A stretch of 64,000 bases of DNA from Paenibacillus sp. 32352 (GCF_002042965.1 NZ_MZNT01000011.1:248001-312000), one strand, 5' to 3'. Positions 9,936 to 19,634 are shown, counted from the stretch's first letter. The notes: generated from the sequence alone by a model not told the origin. Made by a program: numbers and translations.

Positions 9936-10445
9936 ATGATCATCGCCGTAGATGTGTATTATGAGGAGCATAGAGCGAAAGCAGTCGGGGTTATTTTTCA
10001 ACGTTGGGAAGATCCCGAACCACTCAAAATCATCACGTCTTATACGGAAAACCCTCACGTATACGAAGCGGGATCTTTCTATAAAAGAGAGCTCCCCTGC
10101 ATACAGGAGCTGCTGAAGCTTACGAATATTAATCAAATCCATACTATTGTTGTGGACGGCTACGTGTACTTAAACAATGAGAAAAAGCCCGGGCTCGGAT
10201 ATTATGTTTACAGCAATTTTTCAGCTGAAATTCCAGTGATCGGTGTTGCAAAAAGCTCCTTTCACGACAATGAAGTCAATGTCAAGGAGATTTATCGAGG
10301 CAGCAGCTCAAAGCCTTTGTATATCACGTCTGTCGGCATAGAGTTGGAAGCCGCTGCCAGACATATACAGAGTATGTACGGAGAATACCGGTTTCCGCAT
10401 CTGCTGAAATTGCTGGATAAGCAAACCAAGGAAGCTCAGCTATAG
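9936..10445 (+). CDS. Endonuclease V family protein (deoxyinosine-repair type)
   Basis: 169 residues, shorter than the classic Nfi of about 220. It keeps the order of endonuclease V blocks: VDVYYEEHRAKAVGVIF with an early catalytic-type aspartate, then YEAGSFYKRELP, VVDGYVYL, GLGYYVY, VIGVAKSSF, RGSSSKPLYIT and a final MYGEYRFPHLL. These enzymes nick DNA, and sometimes RNA, next to inosine. The gene starts after AAGGAAGG and is followed after only 14 nt by the SUKH gene, so the two are probably co-transcribed. Nothing in the surroundings links it to sugar use. The family assignment is confident; repair activity is inferred. Confidence 0.83.
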   Translation: MIIAVDVYYEEHRAKAVGVIFQRWEDPEPLKIITSYTENPHVYEAGSFYKRELPCIQELLKLTNINQIHTIVVDGYVYLNNEKKPGLGYYVYSNFSAEIPVIGVAKSSFHDNEVNVKEIYRGSSSKPLYITSVGIELEAAARHIQSMYGEYRFPHLLKLLDKQTKEAQL

Positions 10446-10459
10446 AAGGGGGATTCCCT

Positions 10460-11788
10460 ATGTTTTTTTGGAAGAAAGAAACACAACTAGACCGAATAAA
10501 AAGCAAGCTCGAAAAGGCCCTTCACAAAGATGCGAATTTTTCTGTTTTTGGAGCGTCCTCCCATAAATACAGGGTTTATAATAAGCTCACGGCAAAAGAG
10601 CTTGAGGACTGGCACGCGGCAAATCGGGTCACACTGCCAGAGCCTTATGCGCAGTTTTTGATGAAAGTTGGAAATGGAGGCGCAGGGCCGTATTACGGGA
10701 TGTATCCGATTGAAAAGGCAGCTTCCTATACCGATAGCAATGCACTCGCAGCAAAATGCGTTCTGCACCCCGGAATGACCAAGGAAGAGTGGAATCATCT
10801 GGTTGATCCCTTGATCAGCGATGAGGACATCTCCGATCCGGAATACGACGCAGCCCGTAACAGAGTGATGGGAGGCATGTTGTGCATTGGCACACAAGGC
10901 TGCGAATACGATATGTATCTCGTCCTAGAAGGAGAACACAGGGGGAAAATCGTATACACTTCCGATTTTTATCCTGATCATCCCTTTTTCTTCGTCTATG
11001 AAGACAGCTTTCTGGACTGGTATGAGCGCTGGTTGGATGAAATTATATTGGATTACGATATTACGTGGTTTGGCAGCAAAATGCCTGGTGATGAAAATGC
11101 GTTGGTACAGGTATATCAAAACGCCACTGACGAAGAGATCCAATTAAAAGCGCTCGATGGAATGTTCAAGTTTAAGAACGTTTCGCAGTCAACCATAGAT
11201 TTTTTAAAACACGTTGCCGGGCAAAAACAAAAAGGCCGCACCACAGCCATACAGCTAATCTGCAAAACCTCTGTAGAAGCGGGAAAAGACCATCTTCTGG
11301 AGCTTCTGCATTCGGAAAAGGATGAGGATTTTTTACAAGCTTTAATGATTCTAAACTCCTACGGTAAATCTACAGATATAACGGCATTTATAAAAGTCAT
11401 ATTGCAAAGTCTTGACAGAGTTCGGGATCAAGAAACGTTACGTCACGCGGGGTATGTTTTGGAATCCTCAGGCGCGATTACACTTCAAAATTTTGCCCCT
11501 TTTTTGTGCCATGCTGACTCGAATATGCAAGCCGCCGCAATCTATGCGACACGCAGCTGCAACGACAAATCGGAAGGCTGGGAGATCATTGAACAGATGT
11601 TCAAAGGTGGCGGCAGGGAGGTTATGAAAAACTCCATTTTATTTTGGGGTATTGTCCCTCATGCTAAGCTATTGCCGTATTATAAGGCTGCATGGCCGGA
11701 ATATAAACACAATCCTAATTTCAGGGACCAATTTATAGGCTGTTTGAAAGAATTGAATTTGCCGGAAGATTATTTTGACCAACAATAA
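10460..11788 (+). CDS. SUKH (SMI1/KNR4-like) domain protein with helical repeats
   Basis: 442 residues. The N-terminal part (about 40-195) looks like a SMI1/KNR4 domain: the YNKLTAKELEDW helix, LPEPYAQFLMKVGNGGAGP and YGMYPIE, then a GCEYDMYLVLEGEHRGKIVY strand region. Residues from about 205 on are leucine-rich helices resembling HEAT-type repeats. SUKH proteins are often immunity proteins against nuclease or deaminase toxins, but many stand-alone copies have no known role. No toxin gene is next to it. It forms a pair with the endonuclease V gene (14-nt gap, GGGGG-type ribosome site). The immunity role is an inference from the family only. Confidence 0.75.
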   Translation: MFFWKKETQLDRIKSKLEKALHKDANFSVFGASSHKYRVYNKLTAKELEDWHAANRVTLPEPYAQFLMKVGNGGAGPYYGMYPIEKAASYTDSNALAAKCVLHPGMTKEEWNHLVDPLISDEDISDPEYDAARNRVMGGMLCIGTQGCEYDMYLVLEGEHRGKIVYTSDFYPDHPFFFVYEDSFLDWYERWLDEIILDYDITWFGSKMPGDENALVQVYQNATDEEIQLKALDGMFKFKNVSQSTIDFLKHVAGQKQKGRTTAIQLICKTSVEAGKDHLLELLHSEKDEDFLQALMILNSYGKSTDITAFIKVILQSLDRVRDQETLRHAGYVLESSGAITLQNFAPFLCHADSNMQAAAIYATRSCNDKSEGWEIIEQMFKGGGREVMKNSILFWGIVPHAKLLPYYKAAWPEYKHNPNFRDQFIGCLKELNLPEDYFDQQ

Positions 11789-11822
11789 TTTCATAGTACA
11801 ACCGGGACTCCCCATGAAGTTA

Positions 11823-12061
11823 TCAGGCAAGTGAAACATTTAGAAACATACAAAAGGTGGTAGGTGGGGTATCCCTCGTAGGAGCGATAGCGTCCGCCAT
11901 TATTCCCGGAAAATACCCGCTGTAAAGCGATATAATCAAAATTTTTCTGGGAACAACAGTGGCTGGAGGGGGATACCCCACCGGGGTACCTATGCTATTT
12001 TTTAAGCTTTACAGGTTTTTCGACAGACTCAGAGGCCGCCTAGGACAACTAGACTGCCTCT
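11823..12061 (+). repeat. Hairpin-flanked palindromic element, copy 2
   Basis: The outer arms are a perfect 12-bp match (11863-11874 with 11971-11982). The inner part TTCCCGGAAAAT pairs imperfectly with ATTTTTCTGGGAA. The right end carries the AGGTTTTTCGACAGACTC terminal sequence and a hairpin (12031-12036 with 12056-12061). Unlike copies 1, 3, 4 and 5, I find no clear duplicate of this hairpin at the left end, where the terminal repeat is also degraded. It fills most of the 413-nt gap between the SUKH gene and the next promoter. Confidence 0.8.
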
Positions 12062-12120
12062 ATTTGTTGTTCGGCCAACAAGTTATTGGAAAAAAGGACA
12101 AATAAACGGTACATGAAACA

Positions 12121-12167
12121 AAGACAGCACTTAAACTCAAGACTATAATTATGTAAACGGTCTTTGC
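12121..12167 (+). promoter_or_regulatory. Promoter and LacI/cre-like operator before binding protein B
   Basis: AAGACA (12121-12126), a 17-nt spacer and a perfect TATAAT (12144-12149) are followed by ATGTAAACGGTCTTTGC (12151-12167), which covers the expected start of transcription. A near copy of this site occurs at 13586 before the GH2 gene. AAACGGT is the core of LacI/CcpA-type operators, but the right half is weak here. Confidence 0.6.
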
Positions 12168-12201
12168 ATTAGGCCCAATTAGGAGGGAGGTAACGCTCCA
12201 A

Positions 12202-13551
12202 ATGGTCAGAATCCGTAACGCATCGATCTTGGCGCTGAGCAGTTTGTGCTTCATCTCGGCACTCTCGGGTTGCAGCCCGCAAGCGGGCAGTCAGGCGGAC
12301 GGGAACACGGCAAATAAAGCCGGGGAGAACGAAAAAGCCGGTACAATGAATTTCGATCCTAATTTGTCAGCACAGCTCAGCATATACACCGATTTGGGCA
12401 TGACCGACGAGTGGTTTGAAAGGTTTATCATAGCCCCGGTTAGAAAGAAATTTCCTAATATCACCTTGGAAGTGGTTCGGAAGCAAAAAGGAACCAACCC
12501 GGACGAGCTTGTCATTGCGGGGACATTTCCGGATATTTTGTACAACAGCACGCCTCGATTAACGCAGTACAAAGATTTGAATCTGCTCTATGACATGAGG
12601 GAGCTCATTAAGAAGCATCATTTCGACTTAAACAGTCTGAACCAGCCTGCTCTGGATGCCATCAAGCAGTGGGGGGACAAGGGCGAGCTTTACGGGCTTC
12701 CGTTCTGGGTAAATTTCTCCGCTCTGTACTATAACAAAGATATTTTCGACCGTTTCGGCGTACCGTATCCGAAAGACGGGATGACCTGGGACGAGGCGAT
12801 TGAGCTATCTAAGAGTCTGACAAGAAATGAAGGCGGAGTCGCTTACCGAGGGCTTGATATCCATTCGTTGAATGATTTTTACAGCCAGCTATCGCTTCCT
12901 TACGTGGATGCCCAGACAGACAAACCGTTGCTGGAAACAGAAGGATTTAAGAAGGTTTACGAAACGATGATGAAGCTGTATAAGATTCCAGGCAATGAAA
13001 TCCGGAAACCCGCCAAGGATGCATTTTTAAAAGATAAAAATCTGGCCATGTGGCCGATGTACGCGGACGTTCCGACCTTGATCAATGATCTGGAATTAAA
13101 CGGTGACCCGTTTAACTGGGATATGGCACAAATGCCGAGCTTTCAGGATTCGCCGGGAGTTGCCTGGCAGGCGGATTCTCACAATCTCCACGTGACGAAT
13201 ACAAGTAAGAACAAAGAAGCGGCTTTCCAGGTGATCATGTACCTGTTGTCTCAAGAACCGCAGATGGAGCTCGTTAAGAGCGGGCTGTTATCTTCCTCTG
13301 CCGATCCGGAGCTGAATAAGCGATTCGGTGAAAGCATTGGCGTGTTCAAAGGGAAGCATCTGGATGCCATCCTGAAATCGAGGCCGGCCCCCAAGTATAC
13401 GATGAGCAAATACGATTCCATCGCTTCGGGCGAGTTTAATGCGGCGTTCAAAAACGTGGAGTCGGGAGCAAAAGATATTAATACGGCATTAAGGGAAGCG
13501 AATGAAGCTGCCGAGAAGAGAATACAGGAGAAAAAGGCAACCCAGAAATAG
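12202..13551 (+). CDS. Orphan sugar-binding lipoprotein B
   Basis: 449 residues with a signal peptide and lipobox LSGC, then an extracellular solute-binding fold. It shares YYNKDIFDRFGVPYPKDG and MTWDEAIELSKSLTRNEGG with proteins A, C and D of this window; protein C is the closest. It probably binds an oligosaccharide at the cell surface. No permease gene is near. The ribosome site is an extended GGAGGGAGG. The gene is followed by the GH2 enzyme after 115 nt, and similar operator-like sites precede both genes, so they are likely regulated together. The substrate would be the GH2 substrate, which is not known exactly. Confidence 0.85.
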   Translation: MVRIRNASILALSSLCFISALSGCSPQAGSQADGNTANKAGENEKAGTMNFDPNLSAQLSIYTDLGMTDEWFERFIIAPVRKKFPNITLEVVRKQKGTNPDELVIAGTFPDILYNSTPRLTQYKDLNLLYDMRELIKKHHFDLNSLNQPALDAIKQWGDKGELYGLPFWVNFSALYYNKDIFDRFGVPYPKDGMTWDEAIELSKSLTRNEGGVAYRGLDIHSLNDFYSQLSLPYVDAQTDKPLLETEGFKKVYETMMKLYKIPGNEIRKPAKDAFLKDKNLAMWPMYADVPTLINDLELNGDPFNWDMAQMPSFQDSPGVAWQADSHNLHVTNTSKNKEAAFQVIMYLLSQEPQMELVKSGLLSSSADPELNKRFGESIGVFKGKHLDAILKSRPAPKYTMSKYDSIASGEFNAAFKNVESGAKDINTALREANEAAEKRIQEKKATQK

Positions 13552-13585
13552 CAGAAAAAAACCTAATCGTTATAAATAAAGAATT

Positions 13586-13604
13586 ATGGAAACGGTTTCT
13601 TTGC
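13586..13604 (+). promoter_or_regulatory. Operator-like site before the GH2 gene
   Basis: ATGGAAACGGTTTCTTTGC contains the palindrome GAAACGGTTTC (13589-13599) and resembles a catabolite-response (cre) or other LacI-family site. TATAAA (13571-13576) just upstream could be a -10 element, although no good -35 is visible. The site is 81 nt before the chosen start codon. Confidence 0.55.
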
Positions 13605-13666
13605 GAGATAGAGATGGGGATGCAATATCGCGGATGCGAAGAAGTAAGGATAAGGAGAACAATTGG

Positions 13667-16600
13667 ATGATTGGATCATTACCGCAGCCTATATCGCTTC
13701 ACGGAGTTTGGCGTTTTCAGCTTGATGAGAATAATGTTGGTATCCAGGAAACATGGTATAACCGGCATAGCTTAGACCATACGATCCTGCTGCCGGGCAC
13801 ATTACAGGCTCAAGGCTTTGGTCACAAAATATCGGCCGATACGCCATTCGTTGACGGCTTGCACGACCGCTTATGGTTTTTGCGAGAGGAATACAAGGAA
13901 TTTACCGAAAAGGATCATACCAAGGTTCCTTTTTTATCACAACCGGTTAGGCATTATATTGGGGCAGCCTGGTACCAGACCGACATCGATATTCCTCCGG
14001 AATGGGAAAATAAGCGTGTGGAGCTTCATCTTGAACGCGCACGATGGAAAACATCGGTTTGGATTGATGATCAGAGCTTTGGCGATTACGATAGTCTTTG
14101 CGCTGAACACATCTACGATCTTGGTATATTACGAAAGGGGAACCATGTATTAACCATTAGGGTAGATAACAGTATGATTTATCCCTATCGCCCTGATGCC
14201 CATGCTGTGTCGGATTCCGTGGGAAACACATGGAATGGGATCGTCGGCACAATGGAGCTTGTTCCCAAGTCTCTCACAGGGCTCGACGATATTTCCGTTT
14301 ACCCGGATTATTCAACCAAGAGCGCGCTTGTTAAAATCCATATTACCAATCGAAGCGGAAGCCGGCATCGTGGTGCTATTGTCATAAAAAAGACGATAAA
14401 CCTTAATTGTTCAGACAATGACAAATACCCGACGAGTAGCGATAACGAGACCTTTCATGCCGATATTGACCACGAAGGTGGGATTATAGAGTATACCGTG
14501 CAGCTTGGGGAGAACGCCTCCCTGTGGGATGAATTTAATCCCGCTCTGCATCAATTGGATATTACCCTGACAGATCGGCAAAGCGGTGAGATCGTTGATA
14601 CGAAATCCGTAACATTTGGTCTTAGAAATATTACAACTCAAGGGAGAAATTTCGTACTCAACGGAAGAAATATTAGCTTTAGAGGAACCCATGATGCAGG
14701 CTGCTTTCCTTTGACAGGCTCCCCTTCAACGGATGTAGAGGAGTGGAGAAGAATCATGTCTATATGTAAACAATGGGGCATGAATCATATCCGCTATCAT
14801 TCCTGGTGCCCGCCTGAAGCGGCATTTGTTGCAGCTGATGAGGCAGGCATATACCTTCAGATAGAAACCGGCATGTGGAATTATTTTATTCCGGGAGCCG
14901 TTATTGAACAGCAGCTGCATGTTGAGACAGATAGAATTATCAAAGCGTACGGCAACCATGCATCCTTTCTTCTATTGTCATCAGGCAATGAGCCGCATGG
15001 GAATTATAAACCTTGTGTGAGAAGCTGGGTTGCAAAGTACAGGAAGCTGGACAACAGACGTCTCTACTGCGCCCAGTCAGGCTGGTTTTGGCCCAGGGAC
15101 GGTGAACCTGTTGACGGAACGGATTATTATTACACGTGCAGCCGTGGGGAAGGAAGAATGAGAGGTATACACGGCTGGTTTGGCCGTGATTATTCCAAAT
15201 ACCTCGAAGATATGGAAGTTCCTTTCCTGTCTCATGAAGTAGGCCAATATTGCGCCTATCCTGATTTTTCAATCATCCCTAAGTTCACAGGTTATTTGCG
15301 TGCCGGAAACTATGAAATATTCAAGCATTCTCTGGAAAGACATAAGATGCTCCATAAGAATGCGGACTTTGTGCAGGCATCAGGAATACTTCAAGCAGCG
15401 GCTTATAAGGAGGAAGTGGAAGCCAATCTTCGTACGTTCGGCTATTCCGGTTTTTCACTACTGGATCTGCATGATTATCTTGGCCAAGGAAGCGCCCTTG
15501 TCGGTTTGCTGGATGCCTTTTGGGAGCCAAAGCCTTACATTAATCCGGAGCAGTTCAGACGTTTTTGTGCTCCGGTCGTTCCGCTTGCAAGAATAAACAA
15601 ATTGGTATATACAGCGAGTGATACTTTGTGCGCGGACCTCGAAATCGCATGCTTCGCCGAGGAGGATTTACTCGAGTTATCCATATATTGGAAAATTATA
15701 GATGAAAGCGGCAAGGTGTATATCAACGGCAGTTTTGACAAGCAAGAGATTAGAACGGGAAAAAATTCTTTCATCGGGACAATAGAGACCGATTTAGGCG
15801 GCCTTCCAGCACCTTCAGCTTATAAACTCGTCATTGGCGTCGAGAATACAGCTATTGAAAATGACTGGAAGTTCTGGGTCTACCCGGCGAAGAGCGATTT
15901 TTCAACCTTCGATAGTGTCCATGTTACAAAAAGCTTTAGCGAGGCTGTGCGTTTATTAAAAAACGGCGAAAAGGTTTTATTCTTGCCGGCAGCGGAAAGT
16001 CTGGATTATCATTGTCCGCCGCTCTCGATATTGCCGCCGTTTTGGAATACGCAGATGGGTCCGAAATGGTCAAGAAGTCTCGGGCTTTGGTGCGATACGG
16101 CGCACCCGGCACTCGCGGAATTTCCCACCTCCTGCGGTATGGAATGGCAATGGGCTGAGATCGTTGATAATGCCCGCGGCATCAATATCGAAGCATTACC
16201 TGATGAAGTAGAGCCTTTCATCTGGCCTATAGACGATTGGAACCGTAATTATAAGCTCGCTTTGGCGTTCGAATGCAATCTTTATAACGGCAAGCTGGTG
16301 GTATGTTCCGCCAATCTTGTAAAGGATCTTGATCAAAGACCGGCAGCAAGACAGCTCCTTTACTCCATTCTAAAATATATGGACAGCACTGACTTTCAAC
16401 CTAAAGTCAAAGTGACCAAGAAGCAGCTTCAATCATTTCTATTTGATACGGCGGTCATGAAAAGATTGAATACAACAGTGAAGCTCGTTGAAGAGGAAGC
16501 AAGTGATAGCAGGGATATTAAGGTGGATTTGACAGCACCCGACACTTCAATTGACCGTATACTAGACGGCGACCCTAACACGTATTGGCTTGCAGGCGGA

Positions 16601-17053
16601 CCCTACGGCGGGAAGTATCCTTTTGTTCTGGAATTTGAGGTGGACCGGCCCGTCTCGGTACGGGGAATCCATGTGATGCCCAGACAAAATCATAGGGATG
16701 CGGAAGGGGCCGTAAGAAGATATGAAGTATACGCTTCGCTGGACGGCAATGAATGGATTCATGCTGCATCCGGAGAGTTCTCGGCATCGTTCGACTTAAA
16801 AAGAGTATACTTCGATAGCAGTATGATGCTCCGGAAGCTTCGGCTTAAATTAATGGAGGGCTTCGGAGCCGAGGACGTATTTTATTGGATAAGAGATAAC
16901 GGTTTCAGATCAACCCGCGCCCCATATCAGGATGAATGCGCATCGTTAGCCGAGGTTTCGTTTATCTGTGATGAAAGCAGTGAATCCATACATTCAGATA
17001 ATATAAAGATTCAATATAAACAAGTGGGCACTGCATCAGAGGAGATCTACTAG
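13667..17053 (+). CDS. Large glycoside hydrolase family 2 enzyme (beta-galactosidase/beta-glucuronidase type) with C-terminal discoidin-like domain
   Basis: 1128 residues, no signal peptide. It has an N-terminal jelly-roll domain (about 1-215, ISLHGVWRFQLD, YQTDIDIPPEW) and Ig-like domains. A TIM barrel follows (about 340-640), with acid/base Glu442 in SSGNEPHG and nucleophile Glu524 in LSHEVGQY. The C-terminal discoidin/CBM32-like domain (about 945-1105) contains DRILDGDPNTYW. GH2 covers exo-galactosidases, glucuronidases, mannosidases and arabinosidases; I cannot choose among them. The ATG at 13667 has TAAGGAG 9 nt upstream. A start at 13586 would place coding sequence over the operator-like site, so I reject it. 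Being probably cytoplasmic, it would act on oligosaccharides after uptake. The binding protein B gene upstream is the likely partner. Confidence 0.85.
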   Translation: MIGSLPQPISLHGVWRFQLDENNVGIQETWYNRHSLDHTILLPGTLQAQGFGHKISADTPFVDGLHDRLWFLREEYKEFTEKDHTKVPFLSQPVRHYIGAAWYQTDIDIPPEWENKRVELHLERARWKTSVWIDDQSFGDYDSLCAEHIYDLGILRKGNHVLTIRVDNSMIYPYRPDAHAVSDSVGNTWNGIVGTMELVPKSLTGLDDISVYPDYSTKSALVKIHITNRSGSRHRGAIVIKKTINLNCSDNDKYPTSSDNETFHADIDHEGGIIEYTVQLGENASLWDEFNPALHQLDITLTDRQSGEIVDTKSVTFGLRNITTQGRNFVLNGRNISFRGTHDAGCFPLTGSPSTDVEEWRRIMSICKQWGMNHIRYHSWCPPEAAFVAADEAGIYLQIETGMWNYFIPGAVIEQQLHVETDRIIKAYGNHASFLLLSSGNEPHGNYKPCVRSWVAKYRKLDNRRLYCAQSGWFWPRDGEPVDGTDYYYTCSRGEGRMRGIHGWFGRDYSKYLEDMEVPFLSHEVGQYCAYPDFSIIPKFTGYLRAGNYEIFKHSLERHKMLHKNADFVQASGILQAAAYKEEVEANLRTFGYSGFSLLDLHDYLGQGSALVGLLDAFWEPKPYINPEQFRRFCAPVVPLARINKLVYTASDTLCADLEIACFAEEDLLELSIYWKIIDESGKVYINGSFDKQEIRTGKNSFIGTIETDLGGLPAPSAYKLVIGVENTAIENDWKFWVYPAKSDFSTFDSVHVTKSFSEAVRLLKNGEKVLFLPAAESLDYHCPPLSILPPFWNTQMGPKWSRSLGLWCDTAHPALAEFPTSCGMEWQWAEIVDNARGINIEALPDEVEPFIWPIDDWNRNYKLALAFECNLYNGKLVVCSANLVKDLDQRPAARQLLYSILKYMDSTDFQPKVKVTKKQLQSFLFDTAVMKRLNTTVKLVEEEASDSRDIKVDLTAPDTSIDRILDGDPNTYWLAGGPYGGKYPFVLEFEVDRPVSVRGIHVMPRQNHRDAEGAVRRYEVYASLDGNEWIHAASGEFSASFDLKRVYFDSSMMLRKLRLKLMEGFGAEDVFYWIRDNGFRSTRAPYQDECASLAEVSFICDESSESIHSDNIKIQYKQVGTASEEIY

Positions 17054-17125
17054 GAGATAGAACCCTCACCGGCTCCGGCATCAAATAAAGTGTCCCGAAA
17101 AAACAGTCGCAGATTACTGGCGGTC

Positions 17126-17148
17126 AAGCCGGTGCCCTGCGGCTTTTT
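17126..17148 (+). terminator. Terminator after the GH2 gene
   Basis: A short 6-bp stem (17126-17131 with 17140-17145) and an 8-nt loop end in a run of T. It lies about 75 nt after the GH2 stop and before the converging AraC gene. Confidence 0.6.
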
Positions 17149-17273
17149 GTCGTTACTGTCTTTCCTCGTCGGCCAAAGGAGTATTTTCTGATGGGAAAAT
17201 TCGGTAGATCTGGGTCCAGCGGAGGAAATTGGATTCCCGAATATCTCTCCGTAGGCATTGGGAAAAAGGGATA

Positions 17274-18176
17274 TCAGAACTTCCCGCCCCTGCTTGAAGA
17301 CTTTCTATACTGGGTGGGTGACATCCCCGTGTGCTCTTTGAACTTTTTGCAGAAATAGCTGCTCGATGAATATTCGGCCGAACGCGCTACCTCGTCTATG
17401 GTGAGCTTTGTCCCGGTCAGCAGCTTCTTGGCAATTTCCAGCTTTTCGTTCGATAGCTTCTGCTTGAAGGTCATATGAAATTGTTTTTTCATAAGCCTAT
17501 GCAAATGGCGCTTGCTGACCTTTAGCTCGCTCGCCATTTGCTCCAGCGACATACCCGGTGTTTCTGCGTTCATAAGCGCATCAAGCAGATGCTCTCTTTT
17601 TTCGTTTAAGGTTTTGCGGGGCAGCGTGTAATCAGCCTTATTCTGGCCGCGGTAGCTGCGAACCGCGTTGACGATAATCTGGGACACGTAACTTCGGATG
17701 TTATGGTAGTAGCCGATCAGCCGGTTATCTAATTCGTTCATAATTTTCTGGAACAGCTCCATGCTGCCGTACTCGTCCTCTCCGAACCAGAATCGCGTAG
17801 AAGTTAGCGTTTCGATCATCAGGTCGGCTTCGATGCGGAGATACTCGTTGTCCTGCTTTCTTTTCTTCAAAACAGTAATATCAAAGGTAATACAGCATTC
17901 CGCAAGAGGGTTATCAGCAAAGGTCGTTTGCTCATGATAGATCATCGGGCCGGTCAGATAAAACGTATTGGGCTTCAGTGTGTAATGATCTCCCTCGGCG
18001 ATGAGCCGGCCGTACCCGTATGGTATGAAATGCAGCTCGTAGCCACCGTGCGCATGGTTCCTATTAGCCCGTTGGGAGGCAGGAACGAATCGGATATACC
18101 ATACGTTAATTTGCAAATGTCCCATCTGAATCCGTAAGTCCAGCTCGTCGTAATCCCGGCGAAATTGAATGTCCAT
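17274..18176 (-). CDS. AraC-family transcriptional regulator
   Basis: 300 residues. The N-terminal cupin domain contains NHAHGGYELHFIPYGYGR, a histidine-rich sugar-pocket type. The C-terminal helix-turn-helix pair (about 195-292) has MSLEQMASELKVSKRHLHRLM and IDEVARSAEYSSSSYFCKKF. It is transcribed away from binding protein C, whose start lies 171 nt away, so a shared divergent promoter region and control of that gene are likely. A GGGAG ribosome site precedes the ATG. The ligand is unknown. No further gene on this strand follows it before the GH2 terminator. Confidence 0.9.
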   Translation of the reverse strand: MDIQFRRDYDELDLRIQMGHLQINVWYIRFVPASQRANRNHAHGGYELHFIPYGYGRLIAEGDHYTLKPNTFYLTGPMIYHEQTTFADNPLAECCITFDITVLKKRKQDNEYLRIEADLMIETLTSTRFWFGEDEYGSMELFQKIMNELDNRLIGYYHNIRSYVSQIIVNAVRSYRGQNKADYTLPRKTLNEKREHLLDALMNAETPGMSLEQMASELKVSKRHLHRLMKKQFHMTFKQKLSNEKLEIAKKLLTGTKLTIDEVARSAEYSSSSYFCKKFKEHTGMSPTQYRKSSSRGGKF

Positions 18177-18347
18177 CTCACACTTCTCCCTGAATTGTAC
18201 AATTAGGACATTTGGATTACAAAATTGTCCATTATGTCTATTTTAAACCAAATAAACGTCTGATACCATAACAAAATGTAAGGGTTTACAAGTTAACACA
18301 TACGATGTCATGCCAGAGCTTTAGAACGAAAAGGGAGGTAGGGTCCA

Positions 18348-19634
18348 ATGGTTCTTCCATTTATGAAGAAAACAGCGGTCATCTTTACACTAGCTGCCAT
18401 ATCTGCTTCATGCAGCAACGCGGTCAGCCCGCCTAAGGAACCAACAGTCGAGGCGCAACCGGTCACACTGAAAATTTACATGTGGGATGCGATTTTCCAG
18501 GAAGATGCGTTTCAGAAGCTGATTGCTGAGCCTGTCAAGAAAAAATACCCGAACATAACCCTGCAGCAGATAGTGCGTGGACCGGGCATGCAGCCAGAGA
18601 ACCTTGTAGCCAGCGGCGACAATGAAGTGGATATCATTATGGCCTGGAACGACGTGTTAGTCCAGTTTCAGGATTTAAAGCTGATCGGCGATATGACAGC
18701 CGACATCAAGAAAGCGGGAATGGACCTTGGTCGATTCGACGAACAAGTGTTAGACGGGATGCGGGATGGGGACAAGAAAGAGATTTTGTACGGTCTGCCG
18801 TTCGCGCAAGATTTTTATGCTTTGTTTTATAACAAAGATTTGTTTGATAAGTTCGGTGTAGCTTATCCGCAGGATGGGATGACTTGGGAAGATACGATTG
18901 AGCTGGCTAAGAAGATGACTCGTGAAGATGGAGGAATCCAGTATAAGGGGCTCGATCCTGAAGGGCCGGAAAAGCTCGGCAATTCGCTGTCCCTGCCGTT
19001 TGTCGACCCGAAAACGCAGAAGGCCACACTGGATACCGAAGGGTGGAAAAGAGTATTCGAAACCTTGAAGCAAATATATAGTATCCCAGGTAACCAGAAT
19101 ACGATATCGAATCATGCGGGAACGGTTAACCGCTTCGCCAAGGACAAAAATGTCGCAATGTACGCATCCCATGGCGTGATAAGCGGCCTCGCGCAATCGG
19201 ATGTAAATTGGGATATAGCCCAATACCCGAGCTTCGCAGATAAACCTAATGTGTACGGCATGGTTAAGGCATACAGCCTCTGTATCACGACGACAAGTAA
19301 ACATCGCGAGCAGGCGATGCAGGCGCTTCAAGTGATGACTTCGGACGAAGTGCAGCTTGCGTACACAAAATCGACCGCTTTGCTGTCGGCGCTGAAAAAT
19401 CCGGAGATGAACAAACATTTTGGCGAGGATCTGCCTCTATTGAAGGGGAAGCATATTGAGGGGATTTTTAAGAGCAAACCGGCACCCTTCGTTGCCCAAT
19501 CATTGTATTCCGGTAAAGCGCGTCCGCCCCTAGAAGCAAAATTCAAAGACGTAATGGCTGGCAAAGATATCAATACGGCGCTGAGGGAAGCGCAGGAAGA
19601 AGCGACAAAGCAGATCGATGCGTTGAAGAAGTAA
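18348..19634 (+). CDS. Orphan sugar-binding lipoprotein C
   Basis: 428 residues with a signal peptide and lipobox ISASC. The mature protein has LFYNKDLFDKFGVAYPQDG and MTWEDTIELAKKMTREDGG, the signature shared by the four orphan binding proteins. Like the others it ends in an ALREAQEEATKQID helix. GGGAGGT lies 8 nt before the ATG at 18348; a second ATG at 18363 is less well placed. It stands alone, with a divergent AraC gene upstream and an unrelated gene downstream, and has no adjacent transporter subunits. It probably feeds a permease complex encoded elsewhere. Confidence 0.85.
   Translation: MVLPFMKKTAVIFTLAAISASCSNAVSPPKEPTVEAQPVTLKIYMWDAIFQEDAFQKLIAEPVKKKYPNITLQQIVRGPGMQPENLVASGDNEVDIIMAWNDVLVQFQDLKLIGDMTADIKKAGMDLGRFDEQVLDGMRDGDKKEILYGLPFAQDFYALFYNKDLFDKFGVAYPQDGMTWEDTIELAKKMTREDGGIQYKGLDPEGPEKLGNSLSLPFVDPKTQKATLDTEGWKRVFETLKQIYSIPGNQNTISNHAGTVNRFAKDKNVAMYASHGVISGLAQSDVNWDIAQYPSFADKPNVYGMVKAYSLCITTTSKHREQAMQALQVMTSDEVQLAYTKSTALLSALKNPEMNKHFGEDLPLLKGKHIEGIFKSKPAPFVAQSLYSGKARPPLEAKFKDVMAGKDINTALREAQEEATKQIDALKK

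Noticed and set aside
13586-13666. Upstream start for the GH2 gene
   Set aside because: This ATG is part of an operator-like palindrome, and the ATG at 13667 has TAAGGAG at the right distance.
17191-17358. Small open frame starting MGKFGRSGSS with an AAAGGAG site
   Set aside because: Most of it is antisense to the AraC gene, and it resembles no protein I know.
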